Shown one piece after another: positions 17,825-26,428 of a stretch of DNA of 64,000 bases. How positions within the stretch are numbered: the stretch's first letter is position 1; each line of letters opens with the position of its first letter. Source of the stretch: Rudanella sp031411995. Its GTDB lineage: Bacteria > Bacteroidota > Bacteroidia > Cytophagales > Spirosomataceae. The notes below the pieces were generated by a model. It did no database searches. It saw only the letters and a program-made list of their open reading frames with translations, and was not told the DNA's origin. The DNA is taken from NCBI GenBank assembly GCA_031411995.1, contig JANOCD010000018.1, positions 61,173 to 125,172 on the forward strand, in the 5' to 3' direction. Position numbers and translations under genes: made by a program.

Positions 17825-17858
17825 AAAAAAAGCCACTCCCAACGGAGTGGCTTTTTTT
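17825..17858. terminator. Bidirectional Rho-independent terminator
   Basis: AGCCACTCC (17831-17839) pairs with GGAGTGGCT (17844-17852) around the loop CAAC, flanked by a run of A on the left and T on the right, so the full stem is about 15 pairs and works on either strand. Confidence 0.9.
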
Positions 17859-17903
17859 ATGTCTAATCTTGGGTTACGACTCCTGACTACCGACCTTCGC
17901 CTT

Positions 17904-18479
17904 ATGAATACGCTCTTCCCTATTTTCGTTAAAATTGGTCAACTGCAAACCCTCGTGGTGGGGGGTGGTTATGTGGGTCTGGAAAAACTGACCGCCCTGC
18001 TCAACGCCGACCCCGATGCACCTATCACGCTGTTGGCTCCCGAAATTCGCGACGAAATCCGGGAATTGGCTACCCAGCACCCCACCATCACCCTGATTCA
18101 GGATCGGTATCAGCCCGGGTATCTCGAGGGTCGCGATCTGGTGATTGTTGGCACCAACGACAAAGCCGTGAACCGACTAGTGCAGGAAGATTGCAAAGCC
18201 CGCAAAATCCTAGTGAACGTGGCTGATACACCCGATTTGTGCGATTTTTACCTCAGCTCAGTAGTGCGCAAAGGCGACCTGAAAATTGCGATCTCCACCA
18301 ACGGCAAATCGCCCACGTTTGCCAAACGATTCCGGGAGGTGTTGGAAGATATTCTGCCCGATAGTTTGCAGGAAACTTTAGACAACCTGACAGTGATCAG
18401 GAACCGATTGAAAGGCGACTTTGTGCAGAAAATGGAGAAGCTGAACGAGATTACGAAAGTGCTGTCAAAACCGGAATGA
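17904..18479 (+). CDS. Precorrin-2 dehydrogenase / siroheme synthase N-domain protein
   Basis: 191 residues. A Rossmann fold with the NAD motif VVGGGYVGLEK, IVGTNDKAVN and VNVADTPDLCDFYLSSVVRK, followed by the ISTNGKSPTFAKRFRE segment of the dehydrogenase/ferrochelatase dimer domain. It corresponds to the CysG N-terminal or Met8p/SirC type enzyme that oxidises precorrin-2 to sirohydrochlorin with NAD+ and may insert iron to make siroheme for sulfite or nitrite reductase. The start at 17904 is preferred because an upstream in-frame start falls in the terminator hairpin. Its stop overlaps the next minus-strand gene by 15 bases. Confidence 0.9.
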   Translation: MNTLFPIFVKIGQLQTLVVGGGYVGLEKLTALLNADPDAPITLLAPEIRDEIRELATQHPTITLIQDRYQPGYLEGRDLVIVGTNDKAVNRLVQEDCKARKILVNVADTPDLCDFYLSSVVRKGDLKIAISTNGKSPTFAKRFREVLEDILPDSLQETLDNLTVIRNRLKGDFVQKMEKLNEITKVLSKPE

Positions 18480-18809
18480 TCCCAGCAAATCGATGGGCTG
18501 GTTGCGGACGATGAAGATATAGACCAGAGCAGCCAGCACCATATAGCTGATAATGAGCCACTTTTTTTTCACGTCGAACTCAGCGGGGTTGTGGTGATAG
18601 TCGTAAACCATTGAGGTTGACAAGCCCATGACCATTAAGAAGAACGAGAAGATACCGAAGTCTGTTCGGTACATAGTCAATTCGTGGAGAAACCTGGCCC
18701 CCGACACGATATAAAGCAGCCAACAGCCGAACCCGGCGCGGTAGAGATAAACGCTTAACCGACGGTCGTTTTTGATGTCGAAGAGGTCTTCGGTGAATTT
18801 CTCGGACAT
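18465..18809 (-). CDS. Small membrane protein, hypothetical
   Basis: 114 residues with three hydrophobic segments: about 27-42 (GFGCWLLYIVSGARFL), 49-66 (DFGIFSFFLMVMGLSTSM) and 84-101 (WLIISYMVLAALVYIFIV). A short motif YDYHHNPAEFD lies between the last two. It overlaps the 3' end of the siroheme gene by 15 bases in convergent orientation. I do not recognise a family. Confidence 0.65.
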   Translation of the reverse strand: MSEKFTEDLFDIKNDRRLSVYLYRAGFGCWLLYIVSGARFLHELTMYRTDFGIFSFFLMVMGLSTSMVYDYHHNPAEFDVKKKWLIISYMVLAALVYIFIVRNQPIDLLGSFRF

Positions 18810-18872
18810 GGCTGTTAAGAGGATTTTTTAGTGAAGTTAGTTTCCAGAACCTATAAAACCAAGCAGTTACCC

Positions 18873-19334
18873 ATGGTTGATTCCCAATCAGTTGAGACTA
18901 CGCCCCCATACAACGCCATGACGGTTGAGTTAGTGCGGGTTGACGATGCATTCCATTTTGAAGCCACCGGCACCTCAGGCGTGGCCCTCCACATCGACGG
19001 AGCCACCGACATTGGCGGCCACAACCTCGGTGCCCGCCCCATGGAAATGCTCCTGATGGGCCTGGCCTCGTGCAGCGCCATTGACGTGATCCTGATTCTG
19101 AACAAACAAAAACAGGTGATCGAAGACTTCCGACTCTCGGTGGAAGGTCTGCGCGAGAAAGATGTTATCCCAAATCCGTTCCAGAAAATACACATCACCT
19201 ACAAACTCACCGGCACCCTTGACCCAGCTCGTGTGAAACGCGCCGTTGACCTGTCGATGGATAAATATTGCTCGGCCACAGCCCAACTCCGCCCCACGGC
19301 CAAGATCACGTATTCGATTGAGATCAACGGGTAA
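18873..19334 (+). CDS. OsmC-family peroxide-reducing protein
   Basis: 153 residues from the ATG at 18873. The OsmC/Ohr fold is clear: GHNLGARPMEMLLMGLASCS with the first catalytic Cys67, and DKYCSATAQL with the second Cys133, plus an Arg/Glu pair in the long central helix region. These homodimers reduce organic hydroperoxides with two cysteines across the dimer interface. It is more like the YhfA branch than Ohr, judged by the ASCSAIDVI context. Alternative starts exist at an upstream GTG (18831) and at a downstream ATG (18918). Confidence 0.88.
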   Translation: MVDSQSVETTPPYNAMTVELVRVDDAFHFEATGTSGVALHIDGATDIGGHNLGARPMEMLLMGLASCSAIDVILILNKQKQVIEDFRLSVEGLREKDVIPNPFQKIHITYKLTGTLDPARVKRAVDLSMDKYCSATAQLRPTAKITYSIEING

Positions 19335-19350
19335 GGCTTTTTTGGGGGTC

Positions 19351-19395
19351 ACATGATTATGGGATGGCGGGGGGTGAAGCGGGGGCGTAATTTTG
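19351..19395 (+). promoter_or_regulatory. Palindrome plus -7 promoter, copy A
   Basis: The 12-mer ACATGATTATGG (19351-19362) is followed after exactly 29 nt by TTTG (19392-19395), which is part of TAATTTTG, a perfect match to the Bacteroidota -7 consensus TAnnTTTG. The gene start at 19414 is 18 bases further. One of five sites with the same geometry in this window. Confidence 0.7.
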
Positions 19396-19413
19396 TAGAA
19401 GAAAACCAGCAAG

Positions 19414-20796
19414 ATGATGCCTGATGTAGTAATTCAACAAGGACATTACGTTCTGTACCCAGACGATTTAGTATTGGTTAAACACTATTACCGTCAAGGA
19501 AATATACTGGCTTACAGTAATACCGAGTTTGCGCGGCTTATTGGTGAAACTCCTGTAATAGCTCCTCAATCAGCAAGTTGGTACTGGGCCTTTGAAGACC
19601 GGGCTGCCGTAATTGCTCGCTTACCAGAAGCAAGTCGGAAGTTATTTCTGCGCCTGTTTCGTGCCCATAAGCAACAATTTTTAGCTCGTGGAACGACTAC
19701 TGTTATCCCTGATCTTCGTATTTTCTTTGGCCTATCGGGTAATGGGAACACCGACTGGTTAAAAGCAAGGCTGGTTGGCCTTGATAGACAACGAATCAAT
19801 TTTGATCGAACACGTCTTATTCCAGATCAACTTCGGACTATTCGGCCATTTCTTTCAGAACATATTGACACGAATTGGATTCCAGACCGGCTACCTGTAT
19901 TCAGAACGAGCCAACAAAGGGCAGTTCATCTTACCGCCATCGCGACTAACTTTGGAATGCGTGAACTAAATAATTTGGCCATAGATTCATCAACCGAAGA
20001 CGGGTTATTCGGTTTGCTGGATCGATTACCTCTTGATAAAGCCAATCAACATGGTCAGGATTCGGTTAATGTAGCCCGATCAACAGCCGATGTCGCACCA
20101 CGTGTCTCCTTTGAGTGCGTCTGTCTTGATTATCCTTCCCGATTAGAAATCGACAAAAAAGAGTACGTGTCTCTGAAACGATTCAATATGGCTTTCAGTA
20201 GTCCGACAGTGTTGGGGTTAACAGAAGGAGATGTTTTGTTTATTTCAACATCCATTAGAGATGACAATACAATGCGCCCAGGTAAATGGCTCCCGATTCT
20301 AACTGATCTTGCCGCTTACTGTATTACCCAGCACCTTGAAAACAAGGGAGTTTTAGTACTGTTTTCAGCAGGAGGCAGCAAAAGCCCCGAGTCAAACCAA
20401 AACTTAGACTCGGTTTTTAGCCAACTCGCTTCCAACTATCCGCCAATTTCATGGCCGGGTATTATAGTTGGAGGAGTCGATAGTCAAAAAACAAAATTTG
20501 AGAGCAATTATGGGTCTGTCGTTACCTGTTTTGCTCCTCCTCCTGCTGATTTTCCTTCGTTTGATGAGTCGTCGGGAGCAACCGCTTATGTCGCCGGACT
20601 AGTCATCAGGGCGCAGCAATATGTACATAGCCAGGGACGATTATTTTTGAAACCTGCTGAGATAAAGCGACTTTTAGCGACCTGTGGCCCTATTGTCTCC
20701 ATTCAACCAGTAGGCCCTGTTTGTTTGCCTGACTGGCCATCGCTAAAAATAGCCATTAATCAACTAATTTCTAAACGACCCGGCACGGGTCAATAA
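19414..20796 (+). CDS. Divergent subtilase-like (S8 fold) protein
   Basis: 460 residues, no signal peptide or membrane helix. The C-terminal 270 residues follow the subtilisin plan: AIDSSTEDG (candidate Asp191), NQHGQDS (His213) with DVAPRVSF beyond, GDVLFIS, a long helix then GVLVLFSAGG where the oxyanion Asn of SAGN is replaced by Gly321, SNYGSVVTCFAPP, and DESSGATAYVAG with candidate Ser387 where GTS is normal. So the fold is well supported but activity is doubtful. The first 170 residues are unassigned and could be a prodomain or effector module. It heads a low-GC run with the two next genes; first gene after promoter copy A. Confidence 0.65.
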   Translation: MMPDVVIQQGHYVLYPDDLVLVKHYYRQGNILAYSNTEFARLIGETPVIAPQSASWYWAFEDRAAVIARLPEASRKLFLRLFRAHKQQFLARGTTTVIPDLRIFFGLSGNGNTDWLKARLVGLDRQRINFDRTRLIPDQLRTIRPFLSEHIDTNWIPDRLPVFRTSQQRAVHLTAIATNFGMRELNNLAIDSSTEDGLFGLLDRLPLDKANQHGQDSVNVARSTADVAPRVSFECVCLDYPSRLEIDKKEYVSLKRFNMAFSSPTVLGLTEGDVLFISTSIRDDNTMRPGKWLPILTDLAAYCITQHLENKGVLVLFSAGGSKSPESNQNLDSVFSQLASNYPPISWPGIIVGGVDSQKTKFESNYGSVVTCFAPPPADFPSFDESSGATAYVAGLVIRAQQYVHSQGRLFLKPAEIKRLLATCGPIVSIQPVGPVCLPDWPSLKIAINQLISKRPGTGQ

Positions 20797-20812
20797 ATTT
20801 AACCTCACGGCA

Positions 20813-21640
20813 ATGGAGGCACAATCCAATCAAACAATGGTCAACGACATGGCCTTTTTCCTGAACTATGAAGGGCGACAGACTCAGACAATTGACCATC
20901 ATAACAAATTAGCCAACCTAATAAACAGGCCAGATAGTTTTTCAAACTTTCAGGAATTTCTCAGAATATTCCTCGACTATTCCAGAACGGATAGCCTCAA
21001 GGCAGCCTGCGATCCGTTACCTGATGAATTAAGTATAATCGTTCAAAAATCCTCTCTACTACGAACGCTTCGTTATTTTGAGCGGGTGGGTTGTCGTAAC
21101 CTAAAAATCTGCTTTGGCCTGGATGCCTGTATGGTTCCTCAATTAGTGGCTTCGGGTTCATTTTATTGCCCGAATGGGGAGTCTCCTACTATCCATTTGC
21201 TGGATAATCCGTATCGAAAACGAATCAAAAATCGTCGCGGGAACCATGTCACAACAGGGCATTATGTACTGAATTTTGGCAAGCAAATTTCAGTTTCGAC
21301 AGCTCGTGCCATGCTGAGTCGCTTCAAAAAAGCTGCCGCGCCAAGTGATTTAGACGGGTACGCGCTGGATATTGAAACGTTCAAACTTTTTCTTACCGAC
21401 AGCCAGTATTTAGGTCAGGCGGAGCGAATTTGCATTCGGATGGGGATGAATAATCACGGACTTAATGCCTCGGAGCCAGTTGGACGAAACTCAGGCCGGG
21501 TTCGAATCATGATGCTCGAATTTGCCGATGATAATGAAGGCGTTGGCCAGTCATTTTATATGTGTAATACATCGGTTAAGGACGATTCTGACCCCGGAGA
21601 TTGCCCACCCCGCCAGCCTTGCGACGCCACCATTAGTTGA
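20813..21640 (+). CDS. Unknown protein next to the subtilase-like gene
   Basis: 275 residues, soluble, no signal peptide. No family recognised. It has a Cys-containing middle (ERVGCRNLKICFGLDACMV), a basic patch (NPYRKRIKNRRGNH) and an acidic, Cys/Pro-rich tail (DPGDCPPRQPCDATIS). It follows the subtilase-like gene by 16 bases and precedes the membrane protein by 8 bases, so the genes are probably one transcript. The proximity suggests that it may be a substrate, partner or inhibitor of the subtilase-like protein, which is only inference. Confidence 0.6.
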   Translation: MEAQSNQTMVNDMAFFLNYEGRQTQTIDHHNKLANLINRPDSFSNFQEFLRIFLDYSRTDSLKAACDPLPDELSIIVQKSSLLRTLRYFERVGCRNLKICFGLDACMVPQLVASGSFYCPNGESPTIHLLDNPYRKRIKNRRGNHVTTGHYVLNFGKQISVSTARAMLSRFKKAAAPSDLDGYALDIETFKLFLTDSQYLGQAERICIRMGMNNHGLNASEPVGRNSGRVRIMMLEFADDNEGVGQSFYMCNTSVKDDSDPGDCPPRQPCDATIS

Positions 21641-21648
21641 TTACATGT

Positions 21649-22314
21649 ATGACTCTATACGATATTCTGGACTGGGTGTGGTATGGATTTACAGCCATCA
21701 TCGTTTGGCCTATAATACTGGGATTATTGAACTGGGGGCGGTTAAATCGGAGAGAGCGAAGTTTGGTTCTGTTTTTAGTCGCCGTACTAACAATAGAGAT
21801 TATATCAACCTTGCTTCGATTTAACCATGTCCGTAACCATTTTATGCACTATTTGGTAACGGCAGCGGTTTTGGGGATTATCGCAGCTTTTTATATCCCG
21901 CTGATTCGGAACAGGCGCATTGTAGCTTTTGGAACACTTCTACTGGCCATTACAATGCCAGTAGAAGTGTTTTTGTGGTCTGGTTTTAACAATGTAAACA
22001 CCGTAACCGAAACACTCGCCTGGCTGCTTTTAACTTCTTTGGCGTTTGTTTGTCTGAAAGGACTTTTAGATAGCCCCGCAGGATTATCGTTGCGGCAAAA
22101 TCCATTCCTTTATTACAATACTGGGTTTTTCATCTTAGGTTTTTTCAGAGCGGGAAAATCATGCTTTGTGAAATACTTCATTGAAACATCGCTTGATCTG
22201 TATTTTTTTATGGATACCCTCGTCGTCATACTTGGTGCAGTAGCTTATGGTCTATTAGCTACTGGTCTCACATACCGACAGCGATTTTCTAAAGCATCTA
22301 TTGGTGTACTATGA
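21649..22314 (+). CDS. Polytopic membrane protein, likely kinase partner
   Basis: 221 residues with about seven hydrophobic helices, e.g. WYGFTAIIVWPIILGLL, LVLFLVAVLTIEIIST, FMHYLVTAAVLGIIAAFY and TLVVILGAVAYGLLATGL. Its stop overlaps the kinase start by 4 bases (ATGA), which implies coupled translation. This type of 6-7 TM protein occurs in front of sensor kinases in Cytophagales and could form the signal-receiving part of the kinase; that is inference. Start taken at the ATG at 21649, not the TTG at 21637. Confidence 0.7.
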   Translation: MTLYDILDWVWYGFTAIIVWPIILGLLNWGRLNRRERSLVLFLVAVLTIEIISTLLRFNHVRNHFMHYLVTAAVLGIIAAFYIPLIRNRRIVAFGTLLLAITMPVEVFLWSGFNNVNTVTETLAWLLLTSLAFVCLKGLLDSPAGLSLRQNPFLYYNTGFFILGFFRAGKSCFVKYFIETSLDLYFFMDTLVVILGAVAYGLLATGLTYRQRFSKASIGVL

Positions 22315-23417
22315 ATCGCAGCTACTTTTTGTTGTTCTCTCTAATGGCCGCAGTGGTTGCCATCCCTGGAGTATCTCAATCTATCCAAATTAGTAACGTT
22401 GAAACGATCCGAAGGCCATATGCAGAAAAGATTCCTTTCTCGTTTCATCAGGGGGATTCAGTGGTTTATGTGAGTTATCTGAACAACAATCTTATCATTT
22501 ATCTACAATCAGCAAAACCAAACCCATCCTACACCTATCAAGTCAATCAGTTTATTCCTCAGCCTGTTACGACTAAAGATAGTTTTGTTGTGTTGCCTAA
22601 TTTGCCTAACGGCGAGTTACTTTTTCAAGTCCGTAATAACCAGTACATCAACGGGCCAACAACCCGCCTGAAAATCATTGTCGAATCGCCACTTTGGCTT
22701 CGCTGGTGGTTTTTGCCAATGATGTTTCTGTATGGGATGGTTTTCTTTAGTGCATTGCTCTACCTCTTCTACCGTTACCGAATCCGCCAATTCCTCCGCC
22801 TGCAGCAAACCCGCGACCGTATCGCCCGCGACCTGCACGACGATATGGGCAGCTACCTTAGCAGCATCAGCATCATGAGCCGGAGCGCGGCCATTGCCAC
22901 TACCAAAGATCCCGAACGCGCCCGCCAATCGCTCGACAAAATTGGCGAGACCGCCCGGCAGGTGATGGGAGCTATGAGCGACATTGTTTGGAGCATCAAT
23001 CCCGACCACGACTCCCTCAGCAACGTGCTGGCCCGGATGCAGGATGCCGCGTCCGAATTGTTTGCCGATACCAACACTACCGTCAGCGTGGAGGCCGACC
23101 CGGCGGTGCTGAGCATGAACCTGCCCCTCGAAAAACGCCACGACTTTTTTCTGATCTATAAAGAAGCCATCACCAACGCAGCCCGCTACAGCGCGGCAAC
23201 GCAGGTGCGCGTCAGGTTACACCGCGAGGGGCTCGGACTGATACTGGTGGTGCAGGACAACGGTCAGGGTTTCGATGCAGCCCACCCTAAACCTCGGAGC
23301 GGGGGTGGCAATGGTCTGAAAAACATGCACGTTCGGGCCGAAAAAATTGGCGCAACCCTCACCATTGAGTCGGAGGTGGGTAAGGGAACAACGGTGACAT
23401 TATGGGTGCAGGCGTGA
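22311..23417 (+). CDS. Sensor histidine kinase (HisKA_3) with composition change at the TM/kinase border
   Basis: 368 residues: signal peptide or first helix (1-20), a beta-rich periplasmic domain of about 100 residues similar to a Y_Y_Y/triple-Tyr module, a transmembrane helix (about 133-154), HisKA_3 with His176 in RDLHDDMGS, and HATPase with KEAITNAARYS, DNGQGFD and GNGLKNM. The sensor half is about 40% GC and the kinase half about 62% in hand-counted lines (22501-22620 against 22861-22980). The regulator partner may be the one at 24424, beyond the GH16 gene. Confidence 0.85.
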   Translation: MNRSYFLLFSLMAAVVAIPGVSQSIQISNVETIRRPYAEKIPFSFHQGDSVVYVSYLNNNLIIYLQSAKPNPSYTYQVNQFIPQPVTTKDSFVVLPNLPNGELLFQVRNNQYINGPTTRLKIIVESPLWLRWWFLPMMFLYGMVFFSALLYLFYRYRIRQFLRLQQTRDRIARDLHDDMGSYLSSISIMSRSAAIATTKDPERARQSLDKIGETARQVMGAMSDIVWSINPDHDSLSNVLARMQDAASELFADTNTTVSVEADPAVLSMNLPLEKRHDFFLIYKEAITNAARYSAATQVRVRLHREGLGLILVVQDNGQGFDAAHPKPRSGGGNGLKNMHVRAEKIGATLTIESEVGKGTTVTLWVQA

Positions 23418-23476
23418 AGCGTAAAATTACTAACTTGCGCCAGGTAACAATACTCACAATTCACTCATTCATCGAC

Positions 23477-24322
23477 ATGCAAAAAATTTTCCTGAACTCG
23501 CTTTTGATTGCCGCACTCGTAGCCTGCAAAAGCTCTGATCCGGCAACGCCAACCCCCACCCCGGTGCCGCCTGTGGTGGTTACGCCACCCACGCCTGTCC
23601 CCCTCAAGTTGGTTTGGGCCGATGAATTCGACAAGCTTGGCCTGCCCGATCCCACCAAATGGGCCTACGACATTGGGGGCAACGGCTGGGGCAACAACGA
23701 ACTCCAGTATTACACCGACCGACGACCAGAAAATGCCCGCGTCGAAAATGGAAAACTGGTTATTGAGGCCCGCAAAGAAGACTATCAGGCTCGCAAATAC
23801 ACCTCGGCCCGCTTGCTCACGCAGGGTAAAACGACCTGGAAATATGGCCGCATCGAGGTGATGGCCAAACTGCCCAAAGGGGTGGGCACCTGGCCCGCCA
23901 TCTGGATGCTGGGCGAAAACATTGGCACGGCAGGCTGGCCCAAATGTGGTGAACTCGACATTATGGAACACGTGGGTTATGAAGAAGGTGTTGTTCATGG
24001 TACAGCCCACACGTTCGATTATAACCACACCAAAGGAACCCAGAAAGAGGGCAAAACGACGATACCCAACGTGACCACCGAGTTCCACCTGTATTCTATG
24101 GAATGGACAGATAAGGCAATCAACTTTTTGGTGGATAACCAGCAGTTCTACAGCGTGCAACGGTCAACTTTAGGGGGTAGTGAAACCCAATGGCCGTTCG
24201 ATCAGCCGTTTTTCCTGATTCTGAACATCGCCGTTGGTGGCAACTGGGGTGGTCTGAAAGGCGTTGATGACAGCATCTGGCCCCAACGAATGGAAGTCGA
24301 TTATGTACGGATATACCAATAG
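23477..24322 (+). CDS. GH16-family glucanase lipoprotein (laminarinase-like)
   Basis: 281 residues from the ATG at 23477. Lipoprotein signal (lipidated Cys17 in LVACKSS), a Pro/Thr/Val linker (PTPTPVPPVVVTPPTP), then a GH16 beta-jelly roll. The catalytic signature ELDIME gives Glu159 nucleophile, Asp161 and Glu164 acid/base; WADEFD, WGNNELQYYT and WPAIWMLG are typical for beta-1,3-glucanases. It would hydrolyse laminarin-like glucans at the cell surface. It lies between a kinase and a regulator, which may link its expression to that signalling pair. Upstream in-frame start rejected because it would remove the signal peptide. Confidence 0.92.
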   Translation: MQKIFLNSLLIAALVACKSSDPATPTPTPVPPVVVTPPTPVPLKLVWADEFDKLGLPDPTKWAYDIGGNGWGNNELQYYTDRRPENARVENGKLVIEARKEDYQARKYTSARLLTQGKTTWKYGRIEVMAKLPKGVGTWPAIWMLGENIGTAGWPKCGELDIMEHVGYEEGVVHGTAHTFDYNHTKGTQKEGKTTIPNVTTEFHLYSMEWTDKAINFLVDNQQFYSVQRSTLGGSETQWPFDQPFFLILNIAVGGNWGGLKGVDDSIWPQRMEVDYVRIYQ

Positions 24323-24423
24323 GCATGTAGAGTGAGTCACCCTTTCATGGGATAGCAAGCCATTTGTTAGCACCGTACTTTTGCTCAACAACCCTATCCA
24401 TCTTCCCTTTTCTCCCCCACATC

Positions 24424-25044
24424 ATGATCCGTGTTCTGCTTTTTGAAGATAACGAACCCCTGCGCGAGGCACTCTCCGCGCTGGTTTCTGATACTGACGG
24501 TTTCAAACTCGTGGGGGGCTTCGGCGATTGTTTGCGGGCTAACGATCAGGTATTTCAGTTACAGCCCGACGTTGTTCTGATGGACATTGACTTGCCCGGT
24601 CGCGATGGGATTCAAGCCGTTACGAGCCTGCACCGCGAGTTTCCGACAGTAGAGGTGCTGATGCTCACCGTTTTCGACGACGATGACCGGGTGTTTCGCG
24701 CTCTGTGTGCGGGGGCATCGGGTTATCTGCTCAAACAAACCCCGCCGGAACAGATCATCGACGCAATCAGGAGCGTGTATGGCGGGGGCGCACCCATGTC
24801 GCCGAGCATTGCCCGCAAGGTAATCGCCACGTTCCCATCGCGGGTTACTCAAGCCGCCGATCTCGATCAACTTACGAGCCGCGAGGGTCAGGTGTTGCAC
24901 TACCTGGCCAAGGGCATGAGTTATAAATTGGTGGCAGCTGAGTTGAGCATCAGTATCGAAACCGTTAGAACGCACATCAAGCGAATATACGAGAAACTGC
25001 ACGTTCATTCGGTGACCGAAGCCGTGGCGAAGTATCGGCCTTGA
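24424..25044 (+). CDS. NarL/FixJ-type response regulator
   Basis: 206 residues from the ATG at 24424 (MIRVLLFEDN). Receiver with Glu8-Asp9 and phospho-acceptor Asp54 in VVLMDIDLPG, Lys in YLLKQTPP, then a LuxR-type helix-turn-helix with LTSREGQVLHYLAKGMSY and SIETVRTHIKRIY. Its 3' end overlaps the 3' end of the opposing kinase by 68 bases (24977-25044). Possible partners are that kinase or the one at 22311, both of the LHD[DE]MGS HisKA_3 type. Confidence 0.9.
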   Translation: MIRVLLFEDNEPLREALSALVSDTDGFKLVGGFGDCLRANDQVFQLQPDVVLMDIDLPGRDGIQAVTSLHREFPTVEVLMLTVFDDDDRVFRALCAGASGYLLKQTPPEQIIDAIRSVYGGGAPMSPSIARKVIATFPSRVTQAADLDQLTSREGQVLHYLAKGMSYKLVAAELSISIETVRTHIKRIYEKLHVHSVTEAVAKYRP

Positions 25045-26428
25045 CGGAGAAGTTATACAAAACTTGGACTGTTGTTCCCATGCCGGGTTCACTTTCAATA
25101 CTCAATTCTCCACCCAATTGAGTTGCTCGCTGCCGCATACTGCTCATTCCCAGGCCGCTGACCATTCCACTGGTCTCGAATCCCACACCATCATCGGCAA
25201 TCATCAACCGCAGCCCATCGGCGTTTTGGTCGAACGTGACGCGGACGTGCCGGGCGTTAGCGTGCCGGACAATGTTGGTCAGGCATTCTTTGGCAATCAG
25301 GAACAGGTCGCGCCGTTGCTTGCTGCTGAGGGGAATAGCCTGAACCAGATCGGGCTGATCGAGACCGGGCATGGAAAGGTCGATATGGGTGTCGGTGCCG
25401 TCGAAAAGGGCGTACGCCGTTTCGCGGATACGGAGTCCCACGTTCTGCATCGATTCACTGTTGGAATTGAGGCTCCAGACAATTTCGCGCATGGAATCCA
25501 TTGTTTGCCGGGCTGTTTCGCCAATTGATTGTAGCCGTTGGCGGGCGCGGTCGTTGGCGGGCAGGAGTTGCGCCGTTACCTGACTCATAATGCTGATGCT
25601 GCTTAGTTGAGACCCCATTTCATCGTGCAGATCGCGGGCAATTTCGTCGCGCAGGGAGTTGAGCCGGGCTTGTTTGGCTTCGTTCTCGCGGAGTTGGTGA
25701 ATGAGTTGGGCTTGAAAGGAAATTTTTTCAAGTTCGGTTTGTCGGTTACGAAATGAAATGGCTATGGTGAACAATAATGACTCTATAACAATGCCCAACT
25801 GCATCGGTATCAGCGGGAAGGAAAAAGGCTGACTATGCACTCGGTCGGCCCACCCCGCCAGATTCATCGTGACCGCAAAAATAGACCCGCCAACAAAGAA
25901 GGCCGTACCAACAACAAAAAAAGAAGCGACGGTATTTTTCAATTGTAGAATACGATACACAACCGCAAACGAAAGGCTTGCCATTACGTAGCGATCCATA
26001 TCGGTCCATACGTCCCAAACCGACAGAGCAAACCCCGACAGGTCTAACAAAACGAGGGTATCAGCCAATTGGCTAATGACCAGTACGCCCAGCATTACAT
26101 GGCTTATTTTCAGACTAAATGGATCCGATTCGCGCAGGTTGAGCAGCGTAGTGGCAAAGCGGATATAAAACACGAAGGCTATGTTCTGAATCGTTACTTC
26201 CAGCAGGCCCACCCTTGCCAGTTCACTGTCGGGCGCGTGTTGGTCGAGCAGGATGTGGCCCAGATCGTTAAGGTGCAAGTTAGCAATCATTCCGAGCAGA
26301 TATAGACCGTAATAAGCATAAATTTGTTTTCGGTGCCAGATAAAGGTTGCCAGGGCATAAAGAGCCATCATGGCCAACATGCCATCAAGAAACAATCGGA
26401 GTGTGGAATAATCGAGAGTACTAAACAT
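24977..26428 (-). CDS. 7TM sensor histidine kinase (HisKA_3)
   Basis: 483 residues. N-terminal region with about seven transmembrane helices (residues 10-225; for example YALATFIW, IAFVFYIRFA, LFTIAISFRN), like the 7TMR-DISM membrane part without its extracellular domain, then a short coiled coil, HisKA_3 with His268 in RDLHDEMGSQ, and HATPase with KECLTNIVRHA and DDGVGFE. The C-terminus runs about 20 residues beyond the kinase fold into antisense of the regulator gene. The kinase domain is clearly paralogous to that of the kinase at 22311. Confidence 0.88.
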   Translation of the reverse strand: MFSTLDYSTLRLFLDGMLAMMALYALATFIWHRKQIYAYYGLYLLGMIANLHLNDLGHILLDQHAPDSELARVGLLEVTIQNIAFVFYIRFATTLLNLRESDPFSLKISHVMLGVLVISQLADTLVLLDLSGFALSVWDVWTDMDRYVMASLSFAVVYRILQLKNTVASFFVVGTAFFVGGSIFAVTMNLAGWADRVHSQPFSFPLIPMQLGIVIESLLFTIAISFRNRQTELEKISFQAQLIHQLRENEAKQARLNSLRDEIARDLHDEMGSQLSSISIMSQVTAQLLPANDRARQRLQSIGETARQTMDSMREIVWSLNSNSESMQNVGLRIRETAYALFDGTDTHIDLSMPGLDQPDLVQAIPLSSKQRRDLFLIAKECLTNIVRHANARHVRVTFDQNADGLRLMIADDGVGFETSGMVSGLGMSSMRQRATQLGGELSIESEPGMGTTVQVLYNFSVKADTSPRLRSPNERAVSRIFA

